Notes: a model not told the origin generated them from the sequence alone. A stretch of DNA of 34,304 bases from Flavobacteriaceae bacterium (GCA_013001285.1 JABDMU010000011.1:1-34304); one strand, 5' to 3'. Positions 18,801 through 26,511 are shown, counted from the stretch's first letter. Program-made: numbers and translations.

Positions 18801-21094
18801 CAAGTCCGTTTTGTTCAGCAACTGGCACGGTGATCATTTCATCGCCAGCTGAACCCTTAACACTTTCGGCAACAGAAACCTCAAATGTCACTTGTGATAA
18901 TAGCCAAGGCACAATCACCGCCATCGCTTCTGGTGGTTGGGGCGATTACGAATATGAATTAACGGGAGACGCCACTGTAGCCTATTCGACGAATGGGACC
19001 TTTACCGACTTGTCTGCTGGAAATTACACGGTCAATGCAAGAGATGCTCAAGGCTGTATTGTTTCGGTTGATGTGATCCTTATTGAACCATCACCAATTG
19101 ATGCGACCTTTACACCGAACACAACATTATTGGCTTGTTTTGGTGATCAGAATGCATCCATAACTGTCACCAATGTCACTGGTGGTGAGGGTAACACCTA
19201 CCTCTTTACCTTAAATACTATATTCCCAATTGGAAGTACCTCAGGTCCGCAAACCTCAAATGTGTTTACCAACCTTGCTGCAGGAACTTATTCGGTGACC
19301 ATCTCTGATGGATCTGAATGCTTTATGACCTCTGTAGATATCGTGATTTCCGAACCGACACCTATTGATGCCGATTTGGTAAAGGAAACATCACAAACTT
19401 GTTTAACAGACGCCAGCTTAACTTTAAGTGCTTCTGGTGGAACAGGTTCATACGAATACAGTAGCTCAAGTTCATTCGCAACAATTCTAGGCTCATTTGC
19501 GTCTTCAACGACCTTTTCTGTGACACCTGGAACCTATCAATATTATATAAGAGATGCCAATGGCTGTATTGCCGAAGTGTCTAACAGCATAACCATCGAT
19601 CCGCTTCCTGAGCTAGTGATCAATTTAGAGTCTGAGAATCCAACGATCAATTGTACTGGTGATAACACCGGAACCATTGTTGCCACAGCGCAAGGTGGAT
19701 TAGGCAATTATGTGTATGAACTTCAGGATACGGCTGGAAACCCAATTGCAGCAACGCAGGATAGTCCGGGTGTCTTTACCGAACTGGTGGCAGGTACTTA
19801 TGTGGTTCATGTAGATAGTGGCGATTGCCTTACCGATTCGACTCCAATTACCATTACCGAACCATCTGCACCTCTCGTTGCTGATTATACAGTAAGTGAT
19901 GTGACCTGTAGTGGCGATAATGATGGTGTCCTGGTGATCAACGCTTCGGGTGGAACGGGAATCATTAAATATGCCATTTCACCACAACTAGATCAATTCT
20001 TTGAAACCAATGTGTTTGAAGACTTAGCGCCTGGAGATTATACAGCGATCGTGCAAGATGAATTGGGTTGTTATATCCTTTTCGATTTTAGCATTGTAGA
20101 TCCAGTTCCAGTCATTTTAAGTATTGTACCGGATTCGATTTTTGAAGAAACCTGTGATGGTGACGCTAATGGTGAATTCAGTATCGAAATTTCTGGTGGG
20201 AGCCTTCCATATAGCGTAAGTCTGGATAATTTTGATGGTCCGTATACTACAGGTGGTCCAACCCAAACAGTATTTGAATTTACCGGTTTAGGTGGTGGTG
20301 ATCATATGGTTTATGTGCGTGATGCTCAAAACTGTTCTTCGGAATGGAACATCACCTTCCCAGAATCGGTGCTTATTGAGCCAGAAGTGCTTATTGAATA
20401 CCTCTGTACAAATAACGTTCTTAACAATACGGTAACCGTAACGGTTGACGATACCACTGTAGATCCTGCTGAATTGGATTATTCCCTTGATGGTGGCCCA
20501 TACCAGATGTCGAATGTCTTTAATGATGTCACGCCAGGTTTTGATCATTATATCGATGTACGTCATACCAATGGCTGCATACAGCGTACCGATTTCTTTG
20601 TAATAGAAGACTACCAGCCCGTGACCCTGGCCTTAGTGTTGGGTGATGAAGCCGGTGAATTTATTGCCCTAGCTGAAGGCGGTACAGGCGAGTATACCTT
20701 TACTTTAGACGATGTTGATTATGGTAGTACCAATGTCTTTATCGTTTCTGAAAATGGCACCTATGTGGTTGTAGCTACCGATAGCGCAGGCTGTCAGGCT
20801 GTGGCCCAAATAGAAATAGAAATATTAGACCCTTGTATTCCAGATTTCTTTACACCAAATAATGACGGCATCTCTGACGGATGGACCGTAGGCTGTTCTG
20901 ATCTCTACCCCGACCTCACTTTTGACATCTTTGATAGATACGGCCGAAAGATCGCTACCTATCGCGTGGGTGAATATTGGGATGGTCGTTATAATGGCAC
21001 TGAGCTTCCAACAGGAGATTATTGGTACGTAGTAAGACCGAATAGCCAAGCATTGAATCGCGAGTATGTTGGCCATTTCACATTGTACCGTTAA
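12872..21094 (+). CDS. sprB: Giant SprB-type gliding adhesin, 2740 residues, T9SS type-B cargo
   Basis: A signal peptide (residues 1-24, ending ASAQ) precedes a ~330-residue N-terminal domain. A DUF11-like segment (about 359-490, VLTKTVEDDAGND and LGTPLNYIIGFQNTG) follows, then an Ig-like region. Next come about 23 SprB-type repeats (residues 724-2641) of the form C-xx-GxITITAxGGTPPYxYSIDG...F..L..GTYTITI.DANGC. A type-B T9SS sorting domain lies at about 2655-2740 (FFTPNNDGISDGW, FDIFDRYGRKI, GHFTLYR). SprB of F. johnsoniae is a cell-surface adhesin moved by the gliding motor. That protein is about 6500 residues, so this one is much shorter, mainly in repeat number. The following PorP/SprF gene is the expected partner. 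Gliding itself cannot be shown from this window. Confidence 0.87.
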   Translation: MKKPTYTHIIIIFITLCLGLGASAQNYEPFTPRFNDDLKGDIVLIGNNILGPDNNAFNNPTVYNHNVDMTYIDIDGDPSTFSSSSADLDIPNPNCYRIIHASLYWGAVSPGNESITDVKFKGPVGGYNDIQGTIIFDANGTSIDGGDSFSYACYADVTDIVTAFGSGVDLGTYTVANVSSGEGETATYNPFNGTGHSAGWSLFIVYEDPTLPGKSITSFDGFSAISVPGGNPNLDIPIDGFRTVPAPAPVRANFAFATLEGDSPIVGDRLLLNGVSLSTVDRPVDNFFNSSVTQLDATPVNDRVPNSSNTLGFDTGVMPIPNPGNTVIANDATSAIVRLETSGDTFFQYFFAFAVEIIEPYIVLTKTVEDDAGNDIGGQVVGLGTPLNYIIGFQNTGNDHATNMQIRDILPINIIYNHPTDLVLPPGVTVNSYNPATRELIFDIDDSLVEEHDPVYEIRIEVMTVETCQDLEDSCANLILNQAFATYNGFYNPTFEITDDPSVSSNTGCLLSPQATNFFADLNDCTFAEEVVLCGASIDLTAADGYVGYSWSTSDTGTPVIGTTQTITVTQTGTYYVANTAEAPCQSTEQEFNVVLFGSDIENPVIPYADEVVICPNDGKELPNIFLCGANDSRLIQTNLSGTTSIIWEKLDESSCPPVADQDCANEDATCNWDQVETGPDYLADTAGQFRLTINYEGGCFMQFYFNVYTNLLNATVTATDIICTTPGTITVNDVPSGYEYSLDGVNFQTSNVFTVTTAGNYTVYIQQIGIPTNPCVFTVPDVQVNERDFTGSATVIQPLCHGEKGSILLAANDVDPQYTYALYQGATLVNSVGPIMDNTYNFENLNPGTYTATIETENGCLFSEDFTIVEPPLLTVTAAVTIPLTCTDGEITIYAEGGTPPYFYFINGSTEFQTVPEIVVTTAGTYDILVVDSNNCEATTTITVDAIPPPEFNITTTDILCSDSGDTGTITINVTATNGNSLEYSIDGGVTFFNSNVFTGLAEGDYDVVVQYSVGASVCDTVPQTVTINTNSAISGTAELSSNYTCTGNGTITVTAVTGGTPPYLYSIDGVNFQASNTFSGLTAGTYTITIQDANSCTAVTNSITIAPLDPPTDLTFDNTPLSCPSNTTTVTITSVTGGTGVLEYQIIAPAASATPYQTSNVFAGLAPGTYTFQVRDENNCVYTESYTIDPLPTPTVNVVLTQGLNCTASPDAILTGTITGPAPYTYAVSFNGAAYTALGATGTPFNYAASSAGTYQFEITDANGCTAESAVITVDAISFPDLSAVVQSEPILCNGDANGAIDVIIDTSTGTPPFTINVFNDTTGFDYGSQTSGLTAGSYTITITDANSCTGTETITLTEPDPIVVDYTVVDITCGPGGNSTGSITINSVTGGTAPYTYYVTSSNGYSNSEFNATGTSSVSFDVVDFGIYEINVIDANGCSVLIQDILVASPPSDLDITVTATVDCTLGGEAVVSIGSSLPSAGPFFFSIYQGPGSVYPNPPGSWIPEDSPGSQSATFTGLIPGVLYTFIVYDASTDCHYYEPATTPIPTNSTLTASALSSNNITCTGSADGNVSFTVTSVYGVPVNVDYEVYEELTLNPTGISGSDIIPANGSITVTDFGPLPFGNYFVLITETTGPNAGCSVVSVPFNITESEILLAINASVDQNANCNVASGVISVIGQNGTPPYLYQITTTPGSPLPSDPNWVATSTFNVDAGNYYAHVMDDYGCIISSPLVVLPMDPAPVISATLNNQCSTAEGAFEIDVNLDMAGIAPYSYSIDGGAFQNLTAPFTLSNLFSGTHTIEIQDANGCGNLVSVDILAPIEITADVTAQPTCNNDDGEITITASGGSGSYSYTINPNPASISLAGNVFSGVPFGIYTITITDTLTGCTSEVTISVPEAMAPSFTTTPTMVTCFGDLASFEIDVSGYAGPYTYEVFDSTMTSVLGPIAANTSTNPETVSGIGAGSYTVVITETASPFCSATGTVIISSPAEPLTLSATETSNVTCDNSQGTITAIASGGWGDYEYELTGDATVAYSTNGTFTDLSAGNYTVNARDAQGCIVSVDVILIEPSPIDATFTPNTTLLACFGDQNASITVTNVTGGEGNTYLFTLNTIFPIGSTSGPQTSNVFTNLAAGTYSVTISDGSECFMTSVDIVISEPTPIDADLVKETSQTCLTDASLTLSASGGTGSYEYSSSSSFATILGSFASSTTFSVTPGTYQYYIRDANGCIAEVSNSITIDPLPELVINLESENPTINCTGDNTGTIVATAQGGLGNYVYELQDTAGNPIAATQDSPGVFTELVAGTYVVHVDSGDCLTDSTPITITEPSAPLVADYTVSDVTCSGDNDGVLVINASGGTGIIKYAISPQLDQFFETNVFEDLAPGDYTAIVQDELGCYILFDFSIVDPVPVILSIVPDSIFEETCDGDANGEFSIEISGGSLPYSVSLDNFDGPYTTGGPTQTVFEFTGLGGGDHMVYVRDAQNCSSEWNITFPESVLIEPEVLIEYLCTNNVLNNTVTVTVDDTTVDPAELDYSLDGGPYQMSNVFNDVTPGFDHYIDVRHTNGCIQRTDFFVIEDYQPVTLALVLGDEAGEFIALAEGGTGEYTFTLDDVDYGSTNVFIVSENGTYVVVATDSAGCQAVAQIEIEILDPCIPDFFTPNNDGISDGWTVGCSDLYPDLTFDIFDRYGRKIATYRVGEYWDGRYNGTELPTGDYWYVVRPNSQALNREYVGHFTLYR
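15041..20794 (+). repeat. About 23 tandem SprB-type repeats, each bracketed by cysteines
   Basis: Units of roughly 65-100 residues each begin with Cys and end in a D-x-x-G-C-like motif. They are diverged in protein sequence, but some share DNA: an exact 21-base string occurs at 16892-16912 and 18509-18529. This points to past duplication and a risk of recombination or assembly collapse. Confidence 0.8.
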
Positions 21095-21113
21095 TAATGC
21101 TAAAGCTCTTAAA

Positions 21114-22127
21114 ATGAAACAGATGAAAAATATTATTCTATATATCCTCTTTTTAACCGCTACTGCAGGTTTTACACAAGAATTAAATTTACCGGTGTGG
21201 ACCCAATATTTGGCAGATAACGATTTTGTGATCTCACCAACCTATGCAGGTATTGGCGATAATTTTAGAGTACGGGCCAACGGATTGACCCAATGGGTAG
21301 GCATTAAAAATGCACCTGATAATCAAGCTTTGTATGCCGATTTTAGAATCGCGAATCGCTCAGGTGTTGGACTATCATTATATAATGACAAAAACGGACA
21401 TACTCGACAGAAAGGTGTGAAATTCTCTTTTGCCCATCACCTTATTTTGGACTATACACAAAAAATGTTCTTGTCTTTTGGGATCTCCTATAATATTAAC
21501 AGTTTTAGGATCGCCATAGAAGATTGGGAATCTATAGACGGCACGCCTATTGTAGATCCGGCCGTTACAGGTGACCGCTCGAAGTCTAATCATAATTTTG
21601 ATATTGGTGTCTTATGGCGCTATAATAACATTTATGCCAGTTTAAATATGAACAACCTGCTTAAAAAAGATATCGATTTGTTTGATGGTTCAGAACCAAG
21701 TGACCTTTTGAACTTTCAATTGTATTCTGGCATCGTGTTGTCCAGTAAGACCAATCGCGATGTTGAATACGAACCTTCTGTTTTTTACCAGATGTTCTGG
21801 TCTGACAAGCGTTCTGCTACCGACATCAATTTTAAAGTGCGCAGTTTTAATCGCGATGGCGATTACTTATGGTTTGGTGGTTCCTACCGTTTTTTGAACG
21901 ATCAATTCTTTAAGCCCTTAAACATTGGACCTATGGCTGGTGTGATGAAAAACAAATTCTATTTTGCCTACTCCTATCAAATCACCATGAACGATCTGTC
22001 GGGCTATAACTCAGGCACCCATTCCATTACCATTGGCATTGACCTACTACAAGGCATAAGTAATTGTGCCTGCACACGTGGAACCAGCTGGAGGAAGTAT
22101 AAGAATAATGGAAATAATAGTAATTAG
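21114..22127 (+). CDS. sprF: PorP/SprF family T9SS outer-membrane protein
   Basis: The mature protein begins ELNLPVWTQYLADNDFVISPTYAGIGDNFRVRANGLTQWVG, the PorP/SprF family signature, after a signal peptide (MKNIILYILFLTATAGFTQ). The rest alternates in beta-barrel style (VGLSLYNDKNGH, LFLSFGISYNI, FAYSYQITMNDLSGYNSGTHSITIGIDL). In F. johnsoniae SprF is needed for surface delivery of SprB. I prefer the start at 21114 (MKQMKNII...; 21123 also possible), because the earlier ATG at 21066 would overlap the adhesin's end and add residues before the signal peptide. It lies 19 bases behind the adhesin stop, consistent with co-transcription. A short Cys pair (CACTRG) sits near the C-terminus. Confidence 0.88.
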   Translation: MKQMKNIILYILFLTATAGFTQELNLPVWTQYLADNDFVISPTYAGIGDNFRVRANGLTQWVGIKNAPDNQALYADFRIANRSGVGLSLYNDKNGHTRQKGVKFSFAHHLILDYTQKMFLSFGISYNINSFRIAIEDWESIDGTPIVDPAVTGDRSKSNHNFDIGVLWRYNNIYASLNMNNLLKKDIDLFDGSEPSDLLNFQLYSGIVLSSKTNRDVEYEPSVFYQMFWSDKRSATDINFKVRSFNRDGDYLWFGGSYRFLNDQFFKPLNIGPMAGVMKNKFYFAYSYQITMNDLSGYNSGTHSITIGIDLLQGISNCACTRGTSWRKYKNNGNNSN

Positions 22128-22199
22128 TGGCTTATTCAAAAGACTATTTATGAGCCGTATATTTAAGGGTTTGGCGTATATGAATTGTTGCGCAAAGTA

Positions 22200-22844
22200 T
22201 TAAAGTTGTTTTTCTATATTACGCAAATACTTCTTGTAATTTTCTAATGCGTTTTTAGTTTTTGGTCCGAGTATTAATTTTCCATTATCTACATAATTTT
22301 CAAATGAATTGATCTCATCAAAAGCAAAATTGATAAGTTGGGCATCATATGCTTCTCTTTTTGTTGCATTGAGAAATACAATAGTGTTCCATAAGCCATC
22401 AGGGGATTTAGGTTCCTTTAAAGTACTCAGTATTTCACGTATAAAATCAGGATTATCAGCGTGCTCTGTAATTAATTGTTCTGTAGATTCAATACGAATA
22501 TTTTTATTTGAATTATCCATTTCCTCTATGGCAATTTGACTAAGGTTTGGTCTTAGCGGAACCTCTTCAGGGTCATTTGACCATTTCTCGATTGTAACAT
22601 CTAGATTTTTAACCAAACCAGTATTTTTTAATAATTTCAAATAATTTAAAGCACTTTTTGGATCTGTTGTCTCAACGGCTTTAAGAATTAAACTGGATCT
22701 TAATTTTTCCTGTTCAAGTTTGATATTGTAGTAGCCTCCAATTGAAGCACCAATTCCCGTTCCAAATAGTCCTATTAATGCAACTAAAACCGTCCCAATA
22801 ATTGGGTTTATGCTCACTGTTTTTTTGTTTGATTCAGTTTTCAT
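22200..22844 (-). CDS. Membrane-anchored helical protein of unknown function
   Basis: The 214-residue protein has one N-terminal membrane segment (about residues 12-36, PIIGTVLVALIGLFGTGIGASIGG) and then an all-helical soluble part (EQEKLRSSLILKAVETTDPKSALNYLKLLKNTGLV, then IEEMDNSNKNIRIESTEQLI), which reads like HEAT/ARM-type repeats. I recall similar TM-plus-helical modules in accessory loci of bacteria, but I do not recognise a named family. It converges on the sprF-like gene with no clear terminator between, and a long structured intergenic region lies upstream. Confidence 0.65.
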   Translation of the reverse strand: MKTESNKKTVSINPIIGTVLVALIGLFGTGIGASIGGYYNIKLEQEKLRSSLILKAVETTDPKSALNYLKLLKNTGLVKNLDVTIEKWSNDPEEVPLRPNLSQIAIEEMDNSNKNIRIESTEQLITEHADNPDFIREILSTLKEPKSPDGLWNTIVFLNATKREAYDAQLINFAFDEINSFENYVDNGKLILGPKTKNALENYKKYLRNIEKQL

Positions 22845-23429
22845 TATATTTTATTTTATGTGGCGCATCTCCTATTACAATTCAATATAGTTTTAATATT
22901 TCCTATTATTTTTGTGGAATCCAATTTTATATAAAATAACAGCTAGTTCTTAAGGGGATATTAGCACCATAAAACTAAGGATAAAGGCCTTAGTATCAAA
23001 AGCGAGTTATTAACAAATTATAGTCATTACGGCCTTTTAAAACCCTTTTGAGCATCTTTTACGTTTTGTATTTCTTTGGTTTAAGTAGGCCAACTTCTTC
23101 ATGAAGATGCATTTCCATAGACCCTTGATCTAGTCTTAAATTATTAACGAATGATTAACTAAACACCAGTAATTTGAATTTGAAATATTCGTAAATTTAC
23201 AGTGATAAATCTTAACCAATGCAGTTAAAATAATTCGTCTTCTAATCCTTACCATTAAGCCGTGAATGGTAAGACGACTTGTTAACCGGAACGGTATAAA
23301 ACAGGTCTCAACGGTAGTTCCACAATGATTATTTTGAAATTAAGTAGCCTTCATTCTTTGAATGACAGAGCGATGCTAAGACAGAACCAATTTTTGTGGT
23401 CATATCAACAACTTATATTTTGAAAAAAA
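22845..23429. other. 585-base intergenic region with several hairpins
   Basis: No gene is visible. Structures include ACTAAGG/CCTTAGT (22974-22980 with 22988-22994), the palindrome CTTCATGAAG near 23096, the long hairpin at 23235-23277, a GGAAC/GTTCC pair (about 23287-23320) and CATTC/GAATG near 23352. The cluster of structures upstream of a plus-strand barrel gene suggests a structured leader or a small RNA. Confidence 0.5.
23235..23277 (+). ncRNA. Candidate structured RNA element upstream of the beta-barrel gene
   Basis: ACCATT (23251-23256) pairs with AATGGT (23265-23270), and TCGTCTT (23235-23241) can pair with AAGACGA (23271-23277). This gives a 13-bp stem with a 9-base bulge; alternatively CTTACCATT/AATGGTAAG forms a 9-bp stem. 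The two pairings share bases and are mutually exclusive, as in a switch. There is no match to a riboswitch I know. Confidence 0.35.
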
Positions 23430-24104
23430 ATGAAAAACAAATTATTGAATGCCATTTTACTGTGTTCAGTGATCATGGCAAATGCACAGACCAAATATGG
23501 TGTGCAGGCGTCCGGAGTTATGAGCTCGGCGTCATTTAGTGAAAGTAGTACAGATAATATTGATAAAGATCTGAATGCTGGCTTTGCAGCTGGTGTTTAT
23601 GCTGAATTTCCGCTTAACACAAAATTCTCCATTAAACCTGGCCTTAACTTTATGCAAAAAGGGGTTAAAGTGTCTAACAAATTCACCGATGAAGGCACCC
23701 AATACAAACAAAACGTCAAGGCTAATCTCAATTACCTTGAAGTGCCTGTATTGGCCATCTATAATTTTAAAGGCACAGATGGAAAATGGTTTGTAGGGGC
23801 TGGACCTTCGGCAAGCTATGGGATCTCAGGTAAATTGAAAGGTAAGCTAAATGTAAACGATGGTGAAACTTCTCAAAGTGAATCCTTTTCGGTACATGCC
23901 TTTAGAAAAGAAAACGACAATGGCGCCGATTTCAAGCGTTTCGACCTTGGCGCGGAAGCCGTAATTGGACACAACATTTCTAAAAATATGGCAGTACAGG
24001 TGAACTATATTCATGGCCTGAGCAATATTGCTAGTAATTCTGGTTTTGATAATGAAAAGTTCAAAAACAGAAACATGATGGTCTCACTTAAATATAAAAT
24101 TTAA
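23430..24104 (+). CDS. Outer-membrane beta-barrel protein (porin-family, OMP_b-brl type)
   Basis: The 224-residue protein has a signal peptide (ends NAQ at about residue 20). Amphipathic strands fit the Bacteroidota outer-membrane beta-barrel family (PF13568-like): TKYGVQASGVMSSASF, AGFAAGVYAEFPLNTKFSIKPGLNFMQKGV, LNYLEVPVLAIYNF and WFVGAGPSASYGISG. The end NRNMMVSLKYKI has the aromatic/hydrophobic pattern of a last barrel strand. It is monocistronic, ends in a strong terminator and lies behind a structured intergenic region that may regulate it. The transported solute, if any, is unknown. Confidence 0.85.
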   Translation: MKNKLLNAILLCSVIMANAQTKYGVQASGVMSSASFSESSTDNIDKDLNAGFAAGVYAEFPLNTKFSIKPGLNFMQKGVKVSNKFTDEGTQYKQNVKANLNYLEVPVLAIYNFKGTDGKWFVGAGPSASYGISGKLKGKLNVNDGETSQSESFSVHAFRKENDNGADFKRFDLGAEAVIGHNISKNMAVQVNYIHGLSNIASNSGFDNEKFKNRNMMVSLKYKI

Positions 24105-24123
24105 GTATTCATTTCATAAAATG

Positions 24124-24157
24124 GGGGTTTGGTTGCATAAACCAAACCCCTTTTTTT
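24124..24157 (+). terminator. Strong rho-independent terminator
   Basis: GGGGTTTGGTT (24124-24134) and AACCAAACCCC (24140-24150) form a perfect 11-bp stem with a 5-base loop, followed by seven T residues. It ends the beta-barrel gene and separates it from the convergent peptidase gene. Confidence 0.92.
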
Positions 24158-24190
24158 ATTTATAAAAGTATTAAAAATGTCCTTCAGTTC

Positions 24191-25645
24191 TTATTTAAAC
24201 CAACGTTTTAAGAACATCAAACCGTTGGTCGACATGACGCGTTGCACGATCTCATCGGCATCGATCTTATTATTCGGGTTCTTGAACTTGGCCTTGCTCA
24301 TATAATTGTATACATGGCGCTCTAAAAAATCTGCTAGAAAAGGGAGCTCTTCAGCCGTCCAAAACGAATTCAACGGGTCAATGATCCCATCATAATCAGA
24401 GCCAATGGCAATGCAATCCCAGGCAAACATGTTTTTAGCATCCAGAACTTCTAAAATGTGTTGTATCTGATTCCATAATAATTCTGATCGGTAATGCATG
24501 ATCTTCGATCGTTTCAATGAACTTTTAGTGGCTTTTAATGTGGCCTGATTCGCAATTCGGCGTTCATCTAACTGCAGACCCATGATGCCTTTGCTTTTGG
24601 CCATACGTATTATCTCATCATTAAAAAAATTGATGTCAACAGGATTGAGTTTATAAGCAACCTTAGAGCCACCCGCTACCCGCTTTTTTGCAGAAGACAT
24701 ACCGTTACAAGCACCATGACTGATGATGATGGGCAGGTTATTATAACCGGTTGTATTGTCTATGATATCGTAATAATCCTGACGTGAAGTCACACTCATA
24801 TGTTTGATGTCAATATAAATGCGTTTGCCATTGGTTTCATCTAATAGAGCATGTACTACCTTTTTACCCAAAGCTGTAAATCCGGTGTTGATGCCTTCAG
24901 ATTGATCGACCTTGCTTTTTACCAATTTCGTAAAACTTGGTGCGTGACCACAGAGGTGGTTCCAAAAGTGATGTGCCATGGCCACAAAGAACGGTGGATT
25001 GTCCCATTTCTTGATAATCCTGAGGTTACGCATATATTCACCGGTTTTCGGCGGCTTGCCTATTCTTGAATTTAAGACGTGCATGCCTTCAATGGACATG
25101 ATTACACAAATGCTGGTCAGGTATTTGTTATCGGCTCGGGCTACGGCTTCAATGTTCGCATAACTGTTAACCATCATATAGCGGTATTTTCCGTCAGGCA
25201 GATCGATAACTTTTCGATCTAATTGCTTATAAAATTTATATTCGCGTTCGAGATCATTAAAATAATTACGCATGCCTTGAACGGCATCAATGCGCGCTTT
25301 ACTTAAACCCGTAGCAAAATTGGCTGAGATGTCACGTAGTAATTCGTTTTTGATCTTATTTACGAAAAACCCTTTTTCTAAAGGATACAGCGAAGCACAG
25401 ACCACGCGAACACCTCCTTTGGCCAAACTTGTAAAATTGGCTTGCGAAAATTTGGTGAGATTGATGATATAATTCAGAAGCTTGTCGGCTATTGACGGCG
25501 GATCGTAATACCAGATGCTATTTTTGGCAGAACGGTGTTTGTGGTTCTTGTATTTAGGTGAATAATTAAAACTGCGTCCATAGGGCTTCATAGCCGAATG
25601 CACGTGGAAATCGACGTAACTATTGGATTCTGTTGACATGATCAT
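24191..25645 (-). CDS. Peptidase M19-like / amidohydrolase-fold metallohydrolase
   Basis: The 484-residue protein has the metal-site pattern of membrane dipeptidase (M19) TIM barrels: an HxH motif near the start (DFHVHS), later His residues in AMAHHFWNHLCGH, IYIDIKHMS and IISHGACNG, and IGSDYDG near the end, a signature of the family. Substrate is unknown; M19 enzymes cleave dipeptides such as D-amino-acid-containing ones. There is no signal peptide, so it is probably cytoplasmic. It is longer than the usual ~350-400 residues. The start is ATG at 25645 or 25639 (MSTESNS...). The neighbour on the same strand lies 104 bases upstream, so an operon is possible but not shown. Confidence 0.8.
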   Translation of the reverse strand: MIMSTESNSYVDFHVHSAMKPYGRSFNYSPKYKNHKHRSAKNSIWYYDPPSIADKLLNYIINLTKFSQANFTSLAKGGVRVVCASLYPLEKGFFVNKIKNELLRDISANFATGLSKARIDAVQGMRNYFNDLEREYKFYKQLDRKVIDLPDGKYRYMMVNSYANIEAVARADNKYLTSICVIMSIEGMHVLNSRIGKPPKTGEYMRNLRIIKKWDNPPFFVAMAHHFWNHLCGHAPSFTKLVKSKVDQSEGINTGFTALGKKVVHALLDETNGKRIYIDIKHMSVTSRQDYYDIIDNTTGYNNLPIIISHGACNGMSSAKKRVAGGSKVAYKLNPVDINFFNDEIIRMAKSKGIMGLQLDERRIANQATLKATKSSLKRSKIMHYRSELLWNQIQHILEVLDAKNMFAWDCIAIGSDYDGIIDPLNSFWTAEELPFLADFLERHVYNYMSKAKFKNPNNKIDADEIVQRVMSTNGLMFLKRWFK

Positions 25646-25749
25646 ACAATTTAAATTGAATAAAGGTTTTGGTCAAGATCAGAATACTAGGTTCAATTCT
25701 GCCTTAACCTCTTGCTATCACTTCGGTCTTAGGGTATGCTAAAGTCTAT

Positions 25750-26268
25750 TTATTCTTTTTGTTTGATCCAAATATAGTGGCGTCCTTCAATCCATTTGCC
25801 ATCTTTGATCTCGTAGGATCTCGAGATCTCTTTGTTAGCGTACAATTCGGTTTTATGCCCTGTTTCAAACCGACTGCCATCGGGGTTGACATAGACCTGA
25901 GTCAATTGCGAATGCTGTTCATCAATATACTTTACCAAGCCTTCGCCTTTCGTACCATAAGTATTCATTTGAATGACTCTTACCTGCTTATTTTCAGGAT
26001 CCCAAAATTGAAAGAACTGCCAATACACACTGGTTTTGACACCATCTTTCATGCCAAATAAATGTCCGATCAAGGTTGTGTTATCTAAACCGTAGGTCCA
26101 ACGTATGGCATAGGCATCATCGGTTTCTTGTTCAGACATGTAGTTTGAATTGTCAGCGATCCATGTGCCCAACATGCGTTGCATTTCAGCTTTATAGGAT
26201 TCGGGAACTTGAGCAGAAACGGATACACTAATGATTAAGACGATCACAATAAGAAGACGGTATTTCAT
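25750..26268 (-). CDS. Exported small protein, DUF1579-like lipocalin-type guess
   Basis: A signal peptide (ends SVSAQ) is followed by about 150 residues rich in Trp and Tyr: MLGTWIADNSNY, IRWTYGLDNTTLIGHLFGMKDG, SVYWQFFQFWDP and DGKWIEGRHYIWIKQKE. The beta-strand-rich layout with an early GTW motif recalls small lipocalin/DUF1579-type proteins, but I do not claim a family. An 8-bp inverted repeat TTTTAGAA/TTCTAAAA lies directly upstream of the start codon (26270-26293) and may affect expression. Confidence 0.7.
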   Translation of the reverse strand: MKYRLLIVIVLIISVSVSAQVPESYKAEMQRMLGTWIADNSNYMSEQETDDAYAIRWTYGLDNTTLIGHLFGMKDGVKTSVYWQFFQFWDPENKQVRVIQMNTYGTKGEGLVKYIDEQHSQLTQVYVNPDGSRFETGHKTELYANKEISRSYEIKDGKWIEGRHYIWIKQKE

Positions 26269-26269
26269 G

Positions 26270-26293
26270 TTTTAGAAATTTACACTTCTAAAA
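26270..26293 (-). promoter_or_regulatory. 8-bp inverted repeat just upstream of the start codon
   Basis: TTTTAGAA (26270-26277) and TTCTAAAA (26286-26293) are perfect inverted repeats around 8 bases, beginning two bases before the ATG of the exported small protein. They could be an operator or fold over the ribosome-binding region. AT-rich arms make chance occurrence possible. Confidence 0.4.
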
Positions 26294-26511
26294 ATAATCA
26301 ATTAATTTTTTATCGGGTTTACTGGTAATCTCATAAAATTGAATTGTAAATTAATTCCGATTTAAAAATAAAGGTTAGCTAGCGACACATTATAATTATA
26401 GCCAACGCTTTCTATCTGATCAATACCTTCGAGAAAGAATAAAGTTCGAGCATAGTTAATTAGTATCAGATCGTGCTCAGTCTTTTGATCATAAAAAAGG
26501 TTATAAAAAAT

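Noticed and set aside
15041-20794. CRISPR-like array in the repeated adhesin gene
   Set aside because: Repeats are long, coding, diverged and in frame with no constant-length spacers; they are protein-domain repeats.
21066-21113. Earlier ATG for the sprF-like gene
   Set aside because: It overlaps the end of the adhesin gene and places residues before an obvious signal peptide.
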